Shown: positions 27,716-36,652, counted from the first letter of the stretch. The stretch: DNA of 64,000 nt from CAMQRS01 sp964370065 (GCA_964370065.1 CAYJGK010000006.1:1-64000); one strand, 5' to 3'. Notes: generated by a model not told the origin, from the sequence alone. A program made the numbers and translations.

Positions 27716-28900
27716 TTATTGACGGTCTACAAAATCTTTTAAACGTTTTGAACGAGTTGGATGTTTTAATTTTCTTAGCGCTTTCGCTTCAATTTGACGA
27801 ATACGTTCTCTAGTTACATTAAATTCTTTACCTACTTCTTCTAATGTTCTAGTTCTTCCATCATATAATCCAAAACGTAGACGTAATACTTTTTCTTCAC
27901 GTTCTGTTAATCCTTGTAAAACCATATTAATCTCATCTTTTAATAATTGGTTATTTGCGTATTCATCTGGACTCATTGCATCTTTATCTTCAATAAAATC
28001 ACCTAAATGTGAGTCATCTTCTTCTCCAATTGGCGTTTCTAAAGATACTGGATCTAAAGCAATTTTCTGAATTTCACGCACTTTTTCAGGTGTAATATTT
28101 TCCATCTTAGCGGCAATTTCATCGGCCGAAGGATCTCTTCCTAAATCTTGTACTAATTGTCTTTGAATACGCGTTAATTTATTAATTGTTTCTACCATAT
28201 GTACTGGAATACGAATCGTTCTAGCTTGGTCTGCAATAGCTCTAGTAATCGCTTGACGAATCCACCACGTTGCATAAGTGGAAAATTTAAATCCTTTTGT
28301 ATAATCAAATTTTTCTACTGCTTTTGCTAATCCCATATTTCCTTCTTGAATTAAATCTAAAAATAACATTCCACGCCCTACATATTTTTTGGCAATTGAA
28401 ACAACAAGACGTAAGTTAGCAGCTATTAATTTTTTCTTCGCCTCTTCATCCCCTTCTTGAATACGTTTAGCGATTTCCGGTTCCTCTGATGGGTCTAATA
28501 ATTCTACACGTCCAATTTCTTTTAAATACATTTTAACTGGGTCATTTAATTTTGTTTGTGCAGAATTAGCATAGGCTTGCTCTAATTTATCAATGTCTTC
28601 TGATAAATGCTTTTCTGTTTCAGCATCTTCATCAAAATTTTCAACAACATCAATATCGTCACTTAATTCTACTTCAACTAATTTTGTTTCATCTATATCA
28701 GTGTCTTCTTCAGCAGTTAATTCAATATCATTATCAATAAACCATTGAAATAAGCCTTCATTATCTTCGTCACTTAAATCTAAGTGATCTATTGCTTTCA
28801 TTACATCTTTTTCTTGTAATTCACCTTCTAAAATAAATTTATCTTTTAAATCAATTTTTACTTCTTCTAATCCTTTAATTTGTTTTTTAATTTTCGCCAT
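27716..28900 (-). CDS. rpoD: Primary sigma factor SigA/RpoD
   Basis: This is the housekeeping sigma factor. Region 1.1 is acidic, region 1.2 reads DPVKMYLKEIGRVELL, region 2 includes the -10-recognising FSTYATWWIRQAITRAI, region 3 follows, and region 4 ends with the -35-binding VTRERIRQIEAKALRKLKH. The start is ATG 28900 (RBS AAGGAG); it overlaps dnaG by 14 nt. At 394 residues it is close to Bacillus SigA. The TTGACA/TATAAT promoters seen across the window fit its DNA-binding regions. Confidence 0.97.
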   Translation of the reverse strand: MAKIKKQIKGLEEVKIDLKDKFILEGELQEKDVMKAIDHLDLSDEDNEGLFQWFIDNDIELTAEEDTDIDETKLVEVELSDDIDVVENFDEDAETEKHLSEDIDKLEQAYANSAQTKLNDPVKMYLKEIGRVELLDPSEEPEIAKRIQEGDEEAKKKLIAANLRLVVSIAKKYVGRGMLFLDLIQEGNMGLAKAVEKFDYTKGFKFSTYATWWIRQAITRAIADQARTIRIPVHMVETINKLTRIQRQLVQDLGRDPSADEIAAKMENITPEKVREIQKIALDPVSLETPIGEEDDSHLGDFIEDKDAMSPDEYANNQLLKDEINMVLQGLTEREEKVLRLRFGLYDGRTRTLEEVGKEFNVTRERIRQIEAKALRKLKHPTRSKRLKDFVDRQ

Positions 28901-30644
28901 TTGGTACTCCTTCACGAATCCTTCTTAATAAGATGATCTCTTGTGCTATTTTTGCTTTTTGAATAGGGTCATTAGTTTGTTCACTGCGTAGTTTCAAGTC
29001 ACTAATTTGTTCTTCTCTCATGCATTCTTGTATCTTTTGTATTGAATGTATCAATACGTCTTGGTTTGCTGTAACTTCTTGTTCTATACATTCCATAGAA
29101 AGTAGTAATTGTTTTATTTCTTCTTCTTTAATACGGTCAATTAATTTTGCAATATTCATGATTGATTCTTTACGATAATAATCAATAATGTATAAACTTA
29201 AATTATTATACACATCATCTAATAAAAACCCTAGTTCATCTCGATAGTAATCACTCGCTTGCTTACTTTGTAAGATTTGACGGATAATTTCACATTGTGC
29301 ATTCATTCGTTTCGAATTAGGTTTTCTAATCGTTGGTATCCGATTTTGATGACTCGCTTTAGATTGGTTAGCAACCGTATGAGATTGTTGCCCTCTTGCA
29401 TCAAAACCAGTCAACTGTTGTAATATTTGATAAAAAGTATTGCGTTCAATTTCATGATCTATTTTGCTAATTTCAGTTGCGATTTCTTTTGTATACTCTA
29501 ATTTTTCACTATAGTTTTCTAAATCATATCTTAGTTTTAAGTAATCGAATAAAAATTCAATCCAGCCAATACTATGATTCACCATAGCGATAAACTCTTG
29601 TGTACCATATTGTGCAATAACTTCATCCGGATCTATTCCATATTGATTATTCACTATACTTACGTGTAATCCTATGCTTTGTGCTAATTTCACAAATTTA
29701 TAGGTAGCATTAATCCCAGCCTTATCTCCATCATAACAAAGCATGACTTCGACATTTAAAAATTTTAACTTCTTTAGTTGTGTAATTGTACAAGCAGTCC
29801 CTAATGTAGCTACACAGTTTTGTATACCTGCTTTAGCAAAAGCAAGTACATCCATCGCTCCTTCTACAACATATATTTTCTTTTCTTTTCTAGCTAGTTG
29901 TTTAGCTCGATGTAAGTTGTAAAGGATATCTCCCTTATGGTAAATCTTAGTTTCACTTGTATTGACATACTTTGCCTCTTGTCGCTCATCAACTCGTCTA
30001 GCACTGAATCCTAAACAATGCCCATGTTCGTCATGGATAGGAATAGTAATACGATGTGAAAATACATCTTTCATACCATATGAGGTTAACCATACTACAT
30101 TAGCATCTACCATTTCTTCATCGCTATATTGTTTAGCTTTTAAAAAGTTATATAGTTTATTATCTGGTGGGTGATACCCTATTTGAAACTGTTTTTGAAT
30201 AGCAGAGGTAATGCCTCTATCTGTTAAATATTGCTTGATTGGTTTGGCAGCCACTGCATCTAGTTCAAAAGAACAATAATTTGCCACTTCTTCACACAAC
30301 TTGTATAATTTTGCAAATTCAGGAGCTATTTGCTTAGTATGCGATGTTACATCAAATGTAATAGGGATATGTGCAATTTCAGCCACTTTCGCAACTGCTT
30401 GAACAAATGATATCTGTTCATGTTTTTGCACAAATGTAAAACTATTTCCTCCTGCTCCACAAACAAAGCAATGATAAATTTGCTTATCTTGTGAAATGCT
30501 CATTGAAGGATCATGATCATCATGAAAAGGGCAGACCGCTTTATAACTACGCCCTTTTTTTTCTAAAGGAATGTAATTTGAAATCACATCGACTATATCG
30601 ACTTTATTTCTTATTTCATCAATTAGTTCTTGTGGTAATCGCAT
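28887..30644 (-). CDS. dnaG: DNA primase
   Basis: This primase makes RNA primers for replication. The N-terminal zinc ribbon (CPFHDDHDPS and CFVCGAGG, near residues 38-65) is followed by the catalytic core with the TOPRIM motif YVVEGAMDVLAF near residue 258 and LCYDGDKAG, then a C-terminal helical part that would bind the replicative helicase. The length is 585 residues. It sits between glyS and rpoD, forming the macromolecular-synthesis operon without rpsU. The RBS is AGAGGGGG. Confidence 0.96.
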   Translation of the reverse strand: MRLPQELIDEIRNKVDIVDVISNYIPLEKKGRSYKAVCPFHDDHDPSMSISQDKQIYHCFVCGAGGNSFTFVQKHEQISFVQAVAKVAEIAHIPITFDVTSHTKQIAPEFAKLYKLCEEVANYCSFELDAVAAKPIKQYLTDRGITSAIQKQFQIGYHPPDNKLYNFLKAKQYSDEEMVDANVVWLTSYGMKDVFSHRITIPIHDEHGHCLGFSARRVDERQEAKYVNTSETKIYHKGDILYNLHRAKQLARKEKKIYVVEGAMDVLAFAKAGIQNCVATLGTACTITQLKKLKFLNVEVMLCYDGDKAGINATYKFVKLAQSIGLHVSIVNNQYGIDPDEVIAQYGTQEFIAMVNHSIGWIEFLFDYLKLRYDLENYSEKLEYTKEIATEISKIDHEIERNTFYQILQQLTGFDARGQQSHTVANQSKASHQNRIPTIRKPNSKRMNAQCEIIRQILQSKQASDYYRDELGFLLDDVYNNLSLYIIDYYRKESIMNIAKLIDRIKEEEIKQLLLSMECIEQEVTANQDVLIHSIQKIQECMREEQISDLKLRSEQTNDPIQKAKIAQEIILLRRIREGVPNGEN

Positions 30645-30665
30645 ACGTCCCCCTCTTTCTATATT

Positions 30666-32039
30666 TTAAAATTTTATGCGCTTTGCGACGTATTCATTAA
30701 TTTCGCTAATTGCAACACGCTCTTGTGTCATCGTATCACGATCACGAATTGTTACACAATTATCTTCTAAACTGTCAAAGTCAAAAGTTACACAGTAAGG
30801 TGTACCGATTGCATCTTGACGACGATATCTTTTTCCAATACTTCCTGCTTCATCATAATCTACACTAAAATCACTCGCTAATTGGGAAAATAATGTCATT
30901 GCTTGTGGTGCTAATTTTTTATTTAAAGGTAAGATACATGCTTTATAAGGAGCTAGCGTTGGATGCAAGTTTAATACGATACGAGAATCATTTTCCAATT
31001 GCTCTTCTTGGTATGCATCGCACATAAACGCTAACATTAAACGCTCTACTCCTACACTTGGTTCAATACAGTATGCTAAATATTTTTCATTTGTGATAGG
31101 ATCTTGGTATTCTAAGCTTTTTTTAGATTCATCTTGGTGTGAACGTAAGTCAAAGTCTGTACGATCTGCAATTCCCCACAATTCACCCCATCCAAATGAA
31201 AAGTTATATTCAATATCACTTGTCCCTTTTGAGTAGTGTGACAATTCATCTGCATCATGTTCTCTTAAACGTAAATTTTCTTCATTGATTCCTAATGACT
31301 TCAAGAAATTAACACAGTAATCTTTATAGTATTCATACCACTTCAAATCTTCACCAGGAGCCGTAAAGAATTCTAATTCCATTTGTTCAAACTCTCTAGT
31401 TCTAAAAATAAAGTTACCTGGTGTAATTTCATTTCTAAACGATTTTCCAATCTGGCCAATTCCAAATGGCAATTTTTTACGCATCGTTCTTTGTACATTT
31501 TTAAAGTTAACAAACATTCCTTGTGCTGTTTCAGGACGTAAATAAATTGTATTTTTAGCATCTTCTACTACCCCTTGGAATGTCTTAAACATCAAATTAA
31601 ATTCACGAATATCAGTGAAATCATGACCCTTACAATTTGGACAAGGAATTTGTTTTTCATCAATAAATGATTTCATTTCTTCCTTTGTCATCGTTGCTGG
31701 ATTCACTTCTTGATTTGTAAAGTTCTCAATTAATTGATCCGCTCTATGTCTAGTCTTACAAAGTTTACAATCCATTAATGGATCTGAAAATCCTCCAACA
31801 TGACCACTCGCGACCCAAACTTGCGGATTCATTAGTAATGCAGATTGAATACCAACATTATGCGGGTTTTCTTGAATGAATTTTTTCCACCAAGCTTTTT
31901 TTATATTTTCTTTTAATTCTACCCCTAACGGACCAAAGTCCCAAGTATTTGATAGTCCACCATAAATCTCCGATCCTTGGTAAACGAATCCGCTATTTTT
32001 CATATGCGCAACTACTGTTTCAAATTTTTTATTATCCAT
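30666..32039 (-). CDS. glyS: Glycyl-tRNA synthetase, single-chain (alpha2) type
   Basis: This class II synthetase charges tRNA-Gly. The motif 2 region (RNEITPGNFIFRTREFEQ), the family-specific GWGELWGIADRTDFDL and EPSVGVERL near motif 3 mark the eukaryotic/archaeal-like dimeric enzyme also found in many Firmicutes. The HGT-anticodon domain is C-terminal. ATG 32039 is preferred; an in-frame GTG lies 9 bp upstream and the RBS is weak. It is 457 residues long and is the first gene of glyS-dnaG-rpoD-trmK. Confidence 0.95.
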   Translation of the reverse strand: MDNKKFETVVAHMKNSGFVYQGSEIYGGLSNTWDFGPLGVELKENIKKAWWKKFIQENPHNVGIQSALLMNPQVWVASGHVGGFSDPLMDCKLCKTRHRADQLIENFTNQEVNPATMTKEEMKSFIDEKQIPCPNCKGHDFTDIREFNLMFKTFQGVVEDAKNTIYLRPETAQGMFVNFKNVQRTMRKKLPFGIGQIGKSFRNEITPGNFIFRTREFEQMELEFFTAPGEDLKWYEYYKDYCVNFLKSLGINEENLRLREHDADELSHYSKGTSDIEYNFSFGWGELWGIADRTDFDLRSHQDESKKSLEYQDPITNEKYLAYCIEPSVGVERLMLAFMCDAYQEEQLENDSRIVLNLHPTLAPYKACILPLNKKLAPQAMTLFSQLASDFSVDYDEAGSIGKRYRRQDAIGTPYCVTFDFDSLEDNCVTIRDRDTMTQERVAISEINEYVAKRIKF

Positions 32040-32069
32040 TTCACACACTCACTTTCTCATTCAATTATA

Positions 32070-32097
32070 GCGTTTTTTTTCATTACAAAAAAAACGC
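32070..32097. repeat. Perfect 11-bp inverted repeat in the glyS leader
   Basis: Arms GCGTTTTTTTT and AAAAAAAACGC surround a 6-nt loop, between the glyS promoter and its start codon. It is not followed by a T run on the minus strand and is no T-box. Its role is unknown. Confidence 0.7.
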
Positions 32098-32111
32098 ATA
32101 AAGGCATACTA

Positions 32112-32140
32112 TTTATACCATTTTTCAGCGGTTTAGTCAA
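32112..32140 (-). promoter_or_regulatory. Sigma-A promoter of the glyS operon
   Basis: TTGACT, a 17-bp spacer and TATAAA with an extended TGG lie upstream of glyS. The predicted leader is about 65 nt, far too short for a T-box riboswitch. Confidence 0.82.
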
Positions 32141-32163
32141 GGTGAATTACATTTGCTTAATTC

Positions 32164-32200
32164 AAAAAAAGTAGGTAAAAGCGACTGCTTTTACCTACTT
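32164..32200 (-). terminator. Rho-independent terminator after recO
   Basis: A 14-bp stem, AAGTAGGTAAAAGC with GCTTTTACCTACTT, is followed by T7. It overlaps the recO stop codon. Confidence 0.9.
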
Positions 32201-32930
32201 ATTCGAAGGCTATGACTTGCTCTAGAAACACAAAACTTTTTAATTGTAGTCCACTATGATATACAAAATATTCAACAATTTTTTGTATATTTGTATAATC
32301 ATAAGTCATATATTTTTCTAACACTTCAAAATCAGTAATACTTGCTTTATGAAATAAGCGAAACACTTTTAATAAAGCTAAATCTTGTTTGCGTTCTTCT
32401 TGCTTACATTGCACACATACAAATCCTCCATCCTTAATGGATATGGAACTAATTTGTTGCACACTATGACAACGTACACATGTATCTACTTGTGGACTAT
32501 AGCCAAACATGTTGCTACATTGTGCTAAAAACAAAGCCAGCACGCAAAATGGTTGTTGCGTTTCATTTAAATATTCTAAGCTGCTAGACAATAATATGTA
32601 AGCTTCATTTTCTTCAACTTGTTCCTGCTTATTTAATATTTCACACATAATAGAAGCAATAGTTTGTTTTAATAAATCATCGTATAGATGCGTATACATT
32701 TGTATTTTTTCAGCACTTTTTATACTTTGCATTGCACGGTTTGTTTGCGTATATATAAAATTTGATTTTTGAAATAAGCGGCAAGCACTTGCATTTTTAC
32801 TTTTACTTTTCTTGATTCCTCTTGCATAAAAACTAGCTTTTCCTATAGTCTTTCCTAACACGTGTAAGATGACATCATTATCTTTATACTCTTGTTGAGC
32901 GATAATAATAACTTCTTCTTTTTTATTCAT
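32199..32930 (-). CDS. recO: DNA repair protein RecO
   Basis: RecO helps load RecA on SSB-coated gaps with RecR/RecF. The protein has an N-terminal OB fold (HVLGKTIGKASFYARGIKKS region), a helical core and a zinc site with paired cysteines (CVRC and CVQC, about 160-185). At 243 residues it is typical. ATG 32930 (RBS TGGAGA) overlaps the era stop by 8 nt; era-recO adjacency is conserved in Firmicutes. Confidence 0.92.
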   Translation of the reverse strand: MNKKEEVIIIAQQEYKDNDVILHVLGKTIGKASFYARGIKKSKSKNASACRLFQKSNFIYTQTNRAMQSIKSAEKIQMYTHLYDDLLKQTIASIMCEILNKQEQVEENEAYILLSSSLEYLNETQQPFCVLALFLAQCSNMFGYSPQVDTCVRCHSVQQISSISIKDGGFVCVQCKQEERKQDLALLKVFRLFHKASITDFEVLEKYMTYDYTNIQKIVEYFVYHSGLQLKSFVFLEQVIAFE

Positions 32931-33825
32931 ATTCTCCAGTTTCACTATACCCTAATTGATTCAATTTATTAGCACGATTACGCCAATTTTTTTCAACTCG
33001 AACAAATAAACTAAGAATGACTTTCTTATGCACCATCTCTTTTATTTCGCGTTGTGCATTCATCGTTATTGCTTTAATCATTGCTGCTTGTTTTCCAATC
33101 AAGATACCTTTTTGGGAATTGCGTTCTACAATAACTACTGCTTGTATATACAATTTATTTTCATCTTCTTCTTTGTGTTCAATAGTTACCGCTACAGAAT
33201 GTGGCACTTCTTCTTGTGTTCTATGCAACACCTGTTCACGAATACATTCACGCATTCTAAAGTCAAGACTACGATCACTAACCATTTCTTCTGGGTAGAA
33301 AAACGGTTGGTGCGTTAAATATTTTTCACTTGTTTGTAATAAGTCATCAATGTTTTTATGCATTGTTGCTGAAATTGGAATAATTTCAGCAAACATATAA
33401 CGTGTATAATATTCTTGTATTAATTTAAATATTGCTTCCTTTTTTAATAAGTCACACTTGTTTAACAATAAGAAAACTGGCGATTTATAATTTTGCAGTA
33501 AGTTTAATACATATTCATCACCACTTCCAAAAGGTGCAGTAGCATCTACCATTAAATAGATTATATCAACATCTTGTAAGCTAGTGAATACACCTTTATT
33601 CATGCTTTTTCCTAGTTCATGTTTTGCTTTATGCAATCCAGGAGTATCAATAAAGACAAATTGATTTTGATCTTTTGTTAAGATTCCTAATATATTATTT
33701 CTTGTTGTTTGCGCTTTACTTGAAGTAATCGCAATTTTTTCATCTAATAGTGCATTTAGAAGCGTTGATTTTCCTGCATTAGGTCTCCCTATAATGGAAA
33801 TAAATCCACATTTTGTTTCTAACAT
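32923..33825 (-). CDS. era: GTPase Era
   Basis: Era binds 16S rRNA and helps 30S maturation. The G domain has G1 GRPNAGKST, G3 DTPGLHKAKHELG and G4 NKCD, and a C-terminal KH domain follows (GILIGKQAAMIKAI). The start is ATG 33825 with AAAGGAT; a frame reaching 33873 lies inside dgkA. At 300 residues it matches the family. Neighbours ybeY, dgkA and recO are the standard Firmicute set. Confidence 0.96.
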   Translation of the reverse strand: MLETKCGFISIIGRPNAGKSTLLNALLDEKIAITSSKAQTTRNNILGILTKDQNQFVFIDTPGLHKAKHELGKSMNKGVFTSLQDVDIIYLMVDATAPFGSGDEYVLNLLQNYKSPVFLLLNKCDLLKKEAIFKLIQEYYTRYMFAEIIPISATMHKNIDDLLQTSEKYLTHQPFFYPEEMVSDRSLDFRMRECIREQVLHRTQEEVPHSVAVTIEHKEEDENKLYIQAVVIVERNSQKGILIGKQAAMIKAITMNAQREIKEMVHKKVILSLFVRVEKNWRNRANKLNQLGYSETGEYE

Positions 33826-34163
33826 AAATATCCTTTCATGACTAAACAACCAATCACAATTGCAAATAGGCAAGCAATTAATACAAATCCGGCTGCTCCA
33901 TCTTTTATTTTTTTAATATTTTCATCGAATTCTGGTTGTATATAATCACACAACTGTTCTATTACTGTATTCACACATTCGCTTACAATAACTAATCCAC
34001 ACGCTCCTATAATAAGCGCACACTCCAGTGTTGTAAACCCAAACCACATACCGACTAAGATAACTATAACCATAAATCCTATTTGAATTTGTATGCTATG
34101 ATCACATAAGAGTTGTATGCATCCTTTCAATGCATTCATAAATTTATTTTTTAATAATTTCAT
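33819..34163 (-). CDS. dgkA: Undecaprenol/diacylglycerol kinase family membrane protein
   Basis: This small integral membrane kinase (114 residues) has three hydrophobic helices near 28-48, 50-70 and 92-110. The signature SECVNTVIEQLCDY, followed by IKDGAAGFVLI, is diagnostic for the DgkA family; in Gram-positives the substrate is mainly undecaprenol. It overlaps ybeY by 20 nt and era by 7 nt. Confidence 0.92.
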   Translation of the reverse strand: MKLLKNKFMNALKGCIQLLCDHSIQIQIGFMVIVILVGMWFGFTTLECALIIGACGLVIVSECVNTVIEQLCDYIQPEFDENIKKIKDGAAGFVLIACLFAIVIGCLVMKGYLC

Positions 34164-34596
34164 CTAGTATCTCATTTTGCAAAGAAAACATAATTTTTTC
34201 ATCTTTCTCTTCTATGTGGTCATACCCTAGTAAATGTAGTAAGCCATGGGTAAATAAGAAAGTGAATTCTCTTTCTTCACTATGCCCATATTCATTTGCT
34301 TGTCGTTTCATCGTTTCTATACTTATAAAAACATCTCCTAGTTCAACTTCCTCTTGTTCATGAACAAATTGTTCTCCTTCTAATGAAGCAAAAGAGATCA
34401 CATCAGTAGGTGAATCAATTTGCCGATATTGTTTATTTATTTCATGAATCTGTACATCATCTACTAAAATTAAAGAAAGTACATAATTCTGTGTTAAATC
34501 TAATTTTTGTTTCACTGTTTGTACAACTTGATTAAAGCGTATGTTTTGTGATTCACTTATTTCATAATCTATTTGATTAATTTGATTAATTACCAT
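34144..34596 (-). CDS. ybeY: Endoribonuclease YbeY
   Basis: YbeY is a metal-dependent RNase needed for 16S rRNA 3'-end maturation. The zinc-binding signature HGLLHLLGYDH is intact near residue 116, preceded by the PTDVISFAS motif. At 150 residues it is typical. RBS AAGGAG lies within the end of the upstream C39-like ORF, which overlaps the start by 7 nt, so translation is probably coupled. Confidence 0.95.
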   Translation of the reverse strand: MVINQINQIDYEISESQNIRFNQVVQTVKQKLDLTQNYVLSLILVDDVQIHEINKQYRQIDSPTDVISFASLEGEQFVHEQEEVELGDVFISIETMKRQANEYGHSEEREFTFLFTHGLLHLLGYDHIEEKDEKIMFSLQNEILDEIIKK

Positions 34597-34973
34597 AAAT
34601 TCTCCTTATTTCTTTTCTCATTATAACATATTATACAGATCCTAGAATAAAAAACATACAATCTTATTTTACTGATCGTAAATGTTTTACGTCTTTCCTC
34701 CCACAAAGTGACTTTCCATTTTGTCTGCTTTAAAACTAAAACGAAATGTCCGCCACGTTTTGGGCGAAGTAAAATCATGCATGGTAGTTGTGTCGGAATA
34801 AAAAAATGGTAACCCATCTCAAAATGCAGATTACATTTTTGTAAACACTGCATTAAATCATAAAGGCTAATCCCTTTATGATTTAAATGAGTTTGCATAC
34901 ATTTACAAATATCTTCACTATCAAATTGATAGTATTCACTAAGCTTTTGGATGCAAAAAAGTGCGCATTTCAT
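34590..34973 (-). CDS. Small Cys-rich protein resembling a C39 (bacteriocin-processing) peptidase domain
   Basis: The 127-residue protein starts KCALFCIQKLSEYY, which lines up with the C39 catalytic-Cys region (CGxACLxMILxYY). It continues with ISLYDLMQCLQKCNL and has GGHFVLVL with a candidate catalytic His at residue 76. The usual third residue (Asp in a DP motif) is not evident; WEE occupies that region. There are about nine cysteines. No ABC transporter or bacteriocin gene is nearby, so it is an orphan domain. Its start lies inside the hairpin following obgE, and its end overlaps ybeY. The family assignment is inference; it could be a degenerate relic. Confidence 0.6.
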   Translation of the reverse strand: MKCALFCIQKLSEYYQFDSEDICKCMQTHLNHKGISLYDLMQCLQKCNLHFEMGYHFFIPTQLPCMILLRPKRGGHFVLVLKQTKWKVTLWEERRKTFTISKIRLYVFYSRICIICYNEKRNKENLW

Positions 34974-35004
34974 AGTATCACCTAACTATATTTATGCGCA
35001 CTTT
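34955..35004 (-). terminator. Hairpin with T tract after obgE that encloses the RBS and start of the C39-like ORF
   Basis: A perfect 11-bp stem, AAAGTGCGCAT with ATGCGCACTTT, plus an inner 5-bp stem ATAGT/ACTAT, is followed by T6. The apical loop is TAGGTGAT, the only RBS for the downstream ATG at 34973. The structure should both end obgE transcripts and occlude initiation of the small ORF. Confidence 0.75.
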
Positions 35005-35017
35005 CATTTTTTTCCTA

Positions 35018-36301
35018 CTATTCTACGAAATCGAATTCGTGCTCGCAAATAATAACGGTATCATTCGCTTGACAACCAGATTCTCTAAGCGCTTCATCAA
35101 TTCCTAGTACACGCATTTTTCTTGCAAAACGATGCTCTCCATCAATATCATCAAAACTTGCCATCTTAAATGCTTTATCAATCGCATCACCAACTAATTC
35201 CCAAACACCATTTCCATGGTTTTTCACTTCATATCCTTTTTCTGCTTCTTCGAATTTATATAGTACACCTTCTGCTTGTTCGTTTTCTTTATCTTTTAAT
35301 GCAAAAGTAGGTGTTACTTCTAATAAGTCAGCAGCTTTATATAACACCGCTTGTAGCCCTTCTGCAATTAATGTAGTGGCTTCAAACACTTCTACATTTG
35401 GATAGGTTTCTTTAAAACGTTTTAAGTTCTCTTGCGCATCATCTAAATCCATCTTATTTGCTACTACAATTTGTGGACGTTCTGATAATCGGTATTCGTA
35501 ATCAGATAATTCTTTGTTAATAATTGCATAATCTTCAATTGGATCACGTCCATCATTTGCCCCCATATCCACTACATGTAAAATAACACGGCAACGTTCA
35601 ATATGTTTTAAAAATTGATGACCTAACCCTTTTCCTTGTGCAGCACCTTCAATTAAACCAGGTAGATCTGCCATTACAAAACTTCTTGAATCTCCTACTT
35701 GGACAAGCCCTAGATTGGGTGTAATCGTTGTAAAGTGATAATCAGCAATTTCTGGTTTTGCTGCACTTACAACAGACAATAAAGTTGATTTTCCCACTGA
35801 TGGAAAGCCTACTAATCCAACATCAGCTAACACTTTTAACTCTACTTCTACTTCTTTGATTTCACCAGGTGCACCTTTTTCCGCATATTCTGGAGCCGTG
35901 TTTTTACTTGACTTGAACCTAAAGTTTCCACGTCCTCCTTTTCCACCCTGTCCAATGATGACTTGTTGATCTTTACGAATTAAATCCGCTATGATATTTC
36001 CCGTTTTTAAATCTCGCACTATTGTACCTAGTGGTACTTTCACAAGAGTGTCTTTTCCTCTTGCTCCATGCATTTTTTTTGTTTTACCATTTACACCTGT
36101 TTCCGCTATAATTTTTTTATTGTAGCGCAAATCAAGTAATGTTGATCTTCCTTCATCGACAACAAAAATAACGTTTCCACCGTCTCCACCATCTCCACCG
36201 CTAGGACCACCTAGTGGTACATATTTTTCACGACGAAAGGAAACCATTCCGTTTCCACCATCTCCTGCTTTAATTTTAACCCTCGTACGATCGATAAACA
36301 T
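35018..36301 (-). CDS. obgE: GTPase ObgE/CgtA
   Basis: This GTPase is needed for 50S assembly and growth control. The Gly-rich Obg fold (GDGGNGMVSFRREKYVP, then GGPSGGDGGDGG) occupies the first 155 residues or so. The G domain follows with GFPSVGKSTLLS and DLPGLIEGA, and the C-terminal OCT domain ends at residue 427. It lies directly after rplU-prp-rpmA, a widely conserved order. No strong separate promoter is seen; partial read-through of the rpmA terminator is possible. Confidence 0.96.
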   Translation of the reverse strand: MFIDRTRVKIKAGDGGNGMVSFRREKYVPLGGPSGGDGGDGGNVIFVVDEGRSTLLDLRYNKKIIAETGVNGKTKKMHGARGKDTLVKVPLGTIVRDLKTGNIIADLIRKDQQVIIGQGGKGGRGNFRFKSSKNTAPEYAEKGAPGEIKEVEVELKVLADVGLVGFPSVGKSTLLSVVSAAKPEIADYHFTTITPNLGLVQVGDSRSFVMADLPGLIEGAAQGKGLGHQFLKHIERCRVILHVVDMGANDGRDPIEDYAIINKELSDYEYRLSERPQIVVANKMDLDDAQENLKRFKETYPNVEVFEATTLIAEGLQAVLYKAADLLEVTPTFALKDKENEQAEGVLYKFEEAEKGYEVKNHGNGVWELVGDAIDKAFKMASFDDIDGEHRFARKMRVLGIDEALRESGCQANDTVIICEHEFDFVE

Positions 36302-36319
36302 ACAATCACTTCCTTTCGT

Positions 36320-36356
36320 TATAAAAAATAAATCCTCACGTATAGTATACGTGAGG
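36320..36356 (-). terminator. Rho-independent terminator after rpmA
   Basis: CCTCACGTAT pairs with ATACGTGAGG around a 3-nt loop, followed by a T-rich tract. It separates the L21/L27 unit from obgE. Confidence 0.8.
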
Positions 36357-36364
36357 AGGTTTGA

Positions 36365-36649
36365 CTAAGCTTGTGGATATACTGAAGCTTTTTTCTTGTT
36401 TTTACCCATACGTTCGTATTTAACTACACCACTTACTGTTGCAAATAATGTGTCATCACCACCACGTCCAACATTTGTACCTGGGTGAATTTTCGTACCA
36501 CGTTGACGATAAATGATAGAACCTGCATGACAGAATTGTCCATCTGCTAATTTAGCACCTAATCTCTTTGAATGAGAATCACGACCATTTTTCGTAGATC
36601 CTACTCCTTTTTTAGATGCAAATAATTGATTATCTAAAATATATTTCAT
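36365..36649 (-). CDS. rpmA: 50S ribosomal protein L27 with cleavable N-terminal extension
   Basis: L27 reaches the peptidyl-transferase centre with its N-terminus. The body (ASKKGVGSTKNGRDSHSKRL) is canonical. The extension MKYILDNQLF before ASKKG corresponds to the Firmicute pre-sequence removed by Prp, usually ending LQFF. Here it ends NQLF and is one or two residues longer. At 94 residues it is normal. The prp gene lies directly upstream. Confidence 0.96.
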   Translation of the reverse strand: MKYILDNQLFASKKGVGSTKNGRDSHSKRLGAKLADGQFCHAGSIIYRQRGTKIHPGTNVGRGGDDTLFATVSGVVKYERMGKNKKKASVYPQA

Positions 36650-36652
36650 GGT

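Noticed and set aside
32041..32163. T-box riboswitch upstream of glyS
   Set aside because: The leader from the clear promoter is only about 65-80 nt and lacks any T-box sequence or stem I arrangement.
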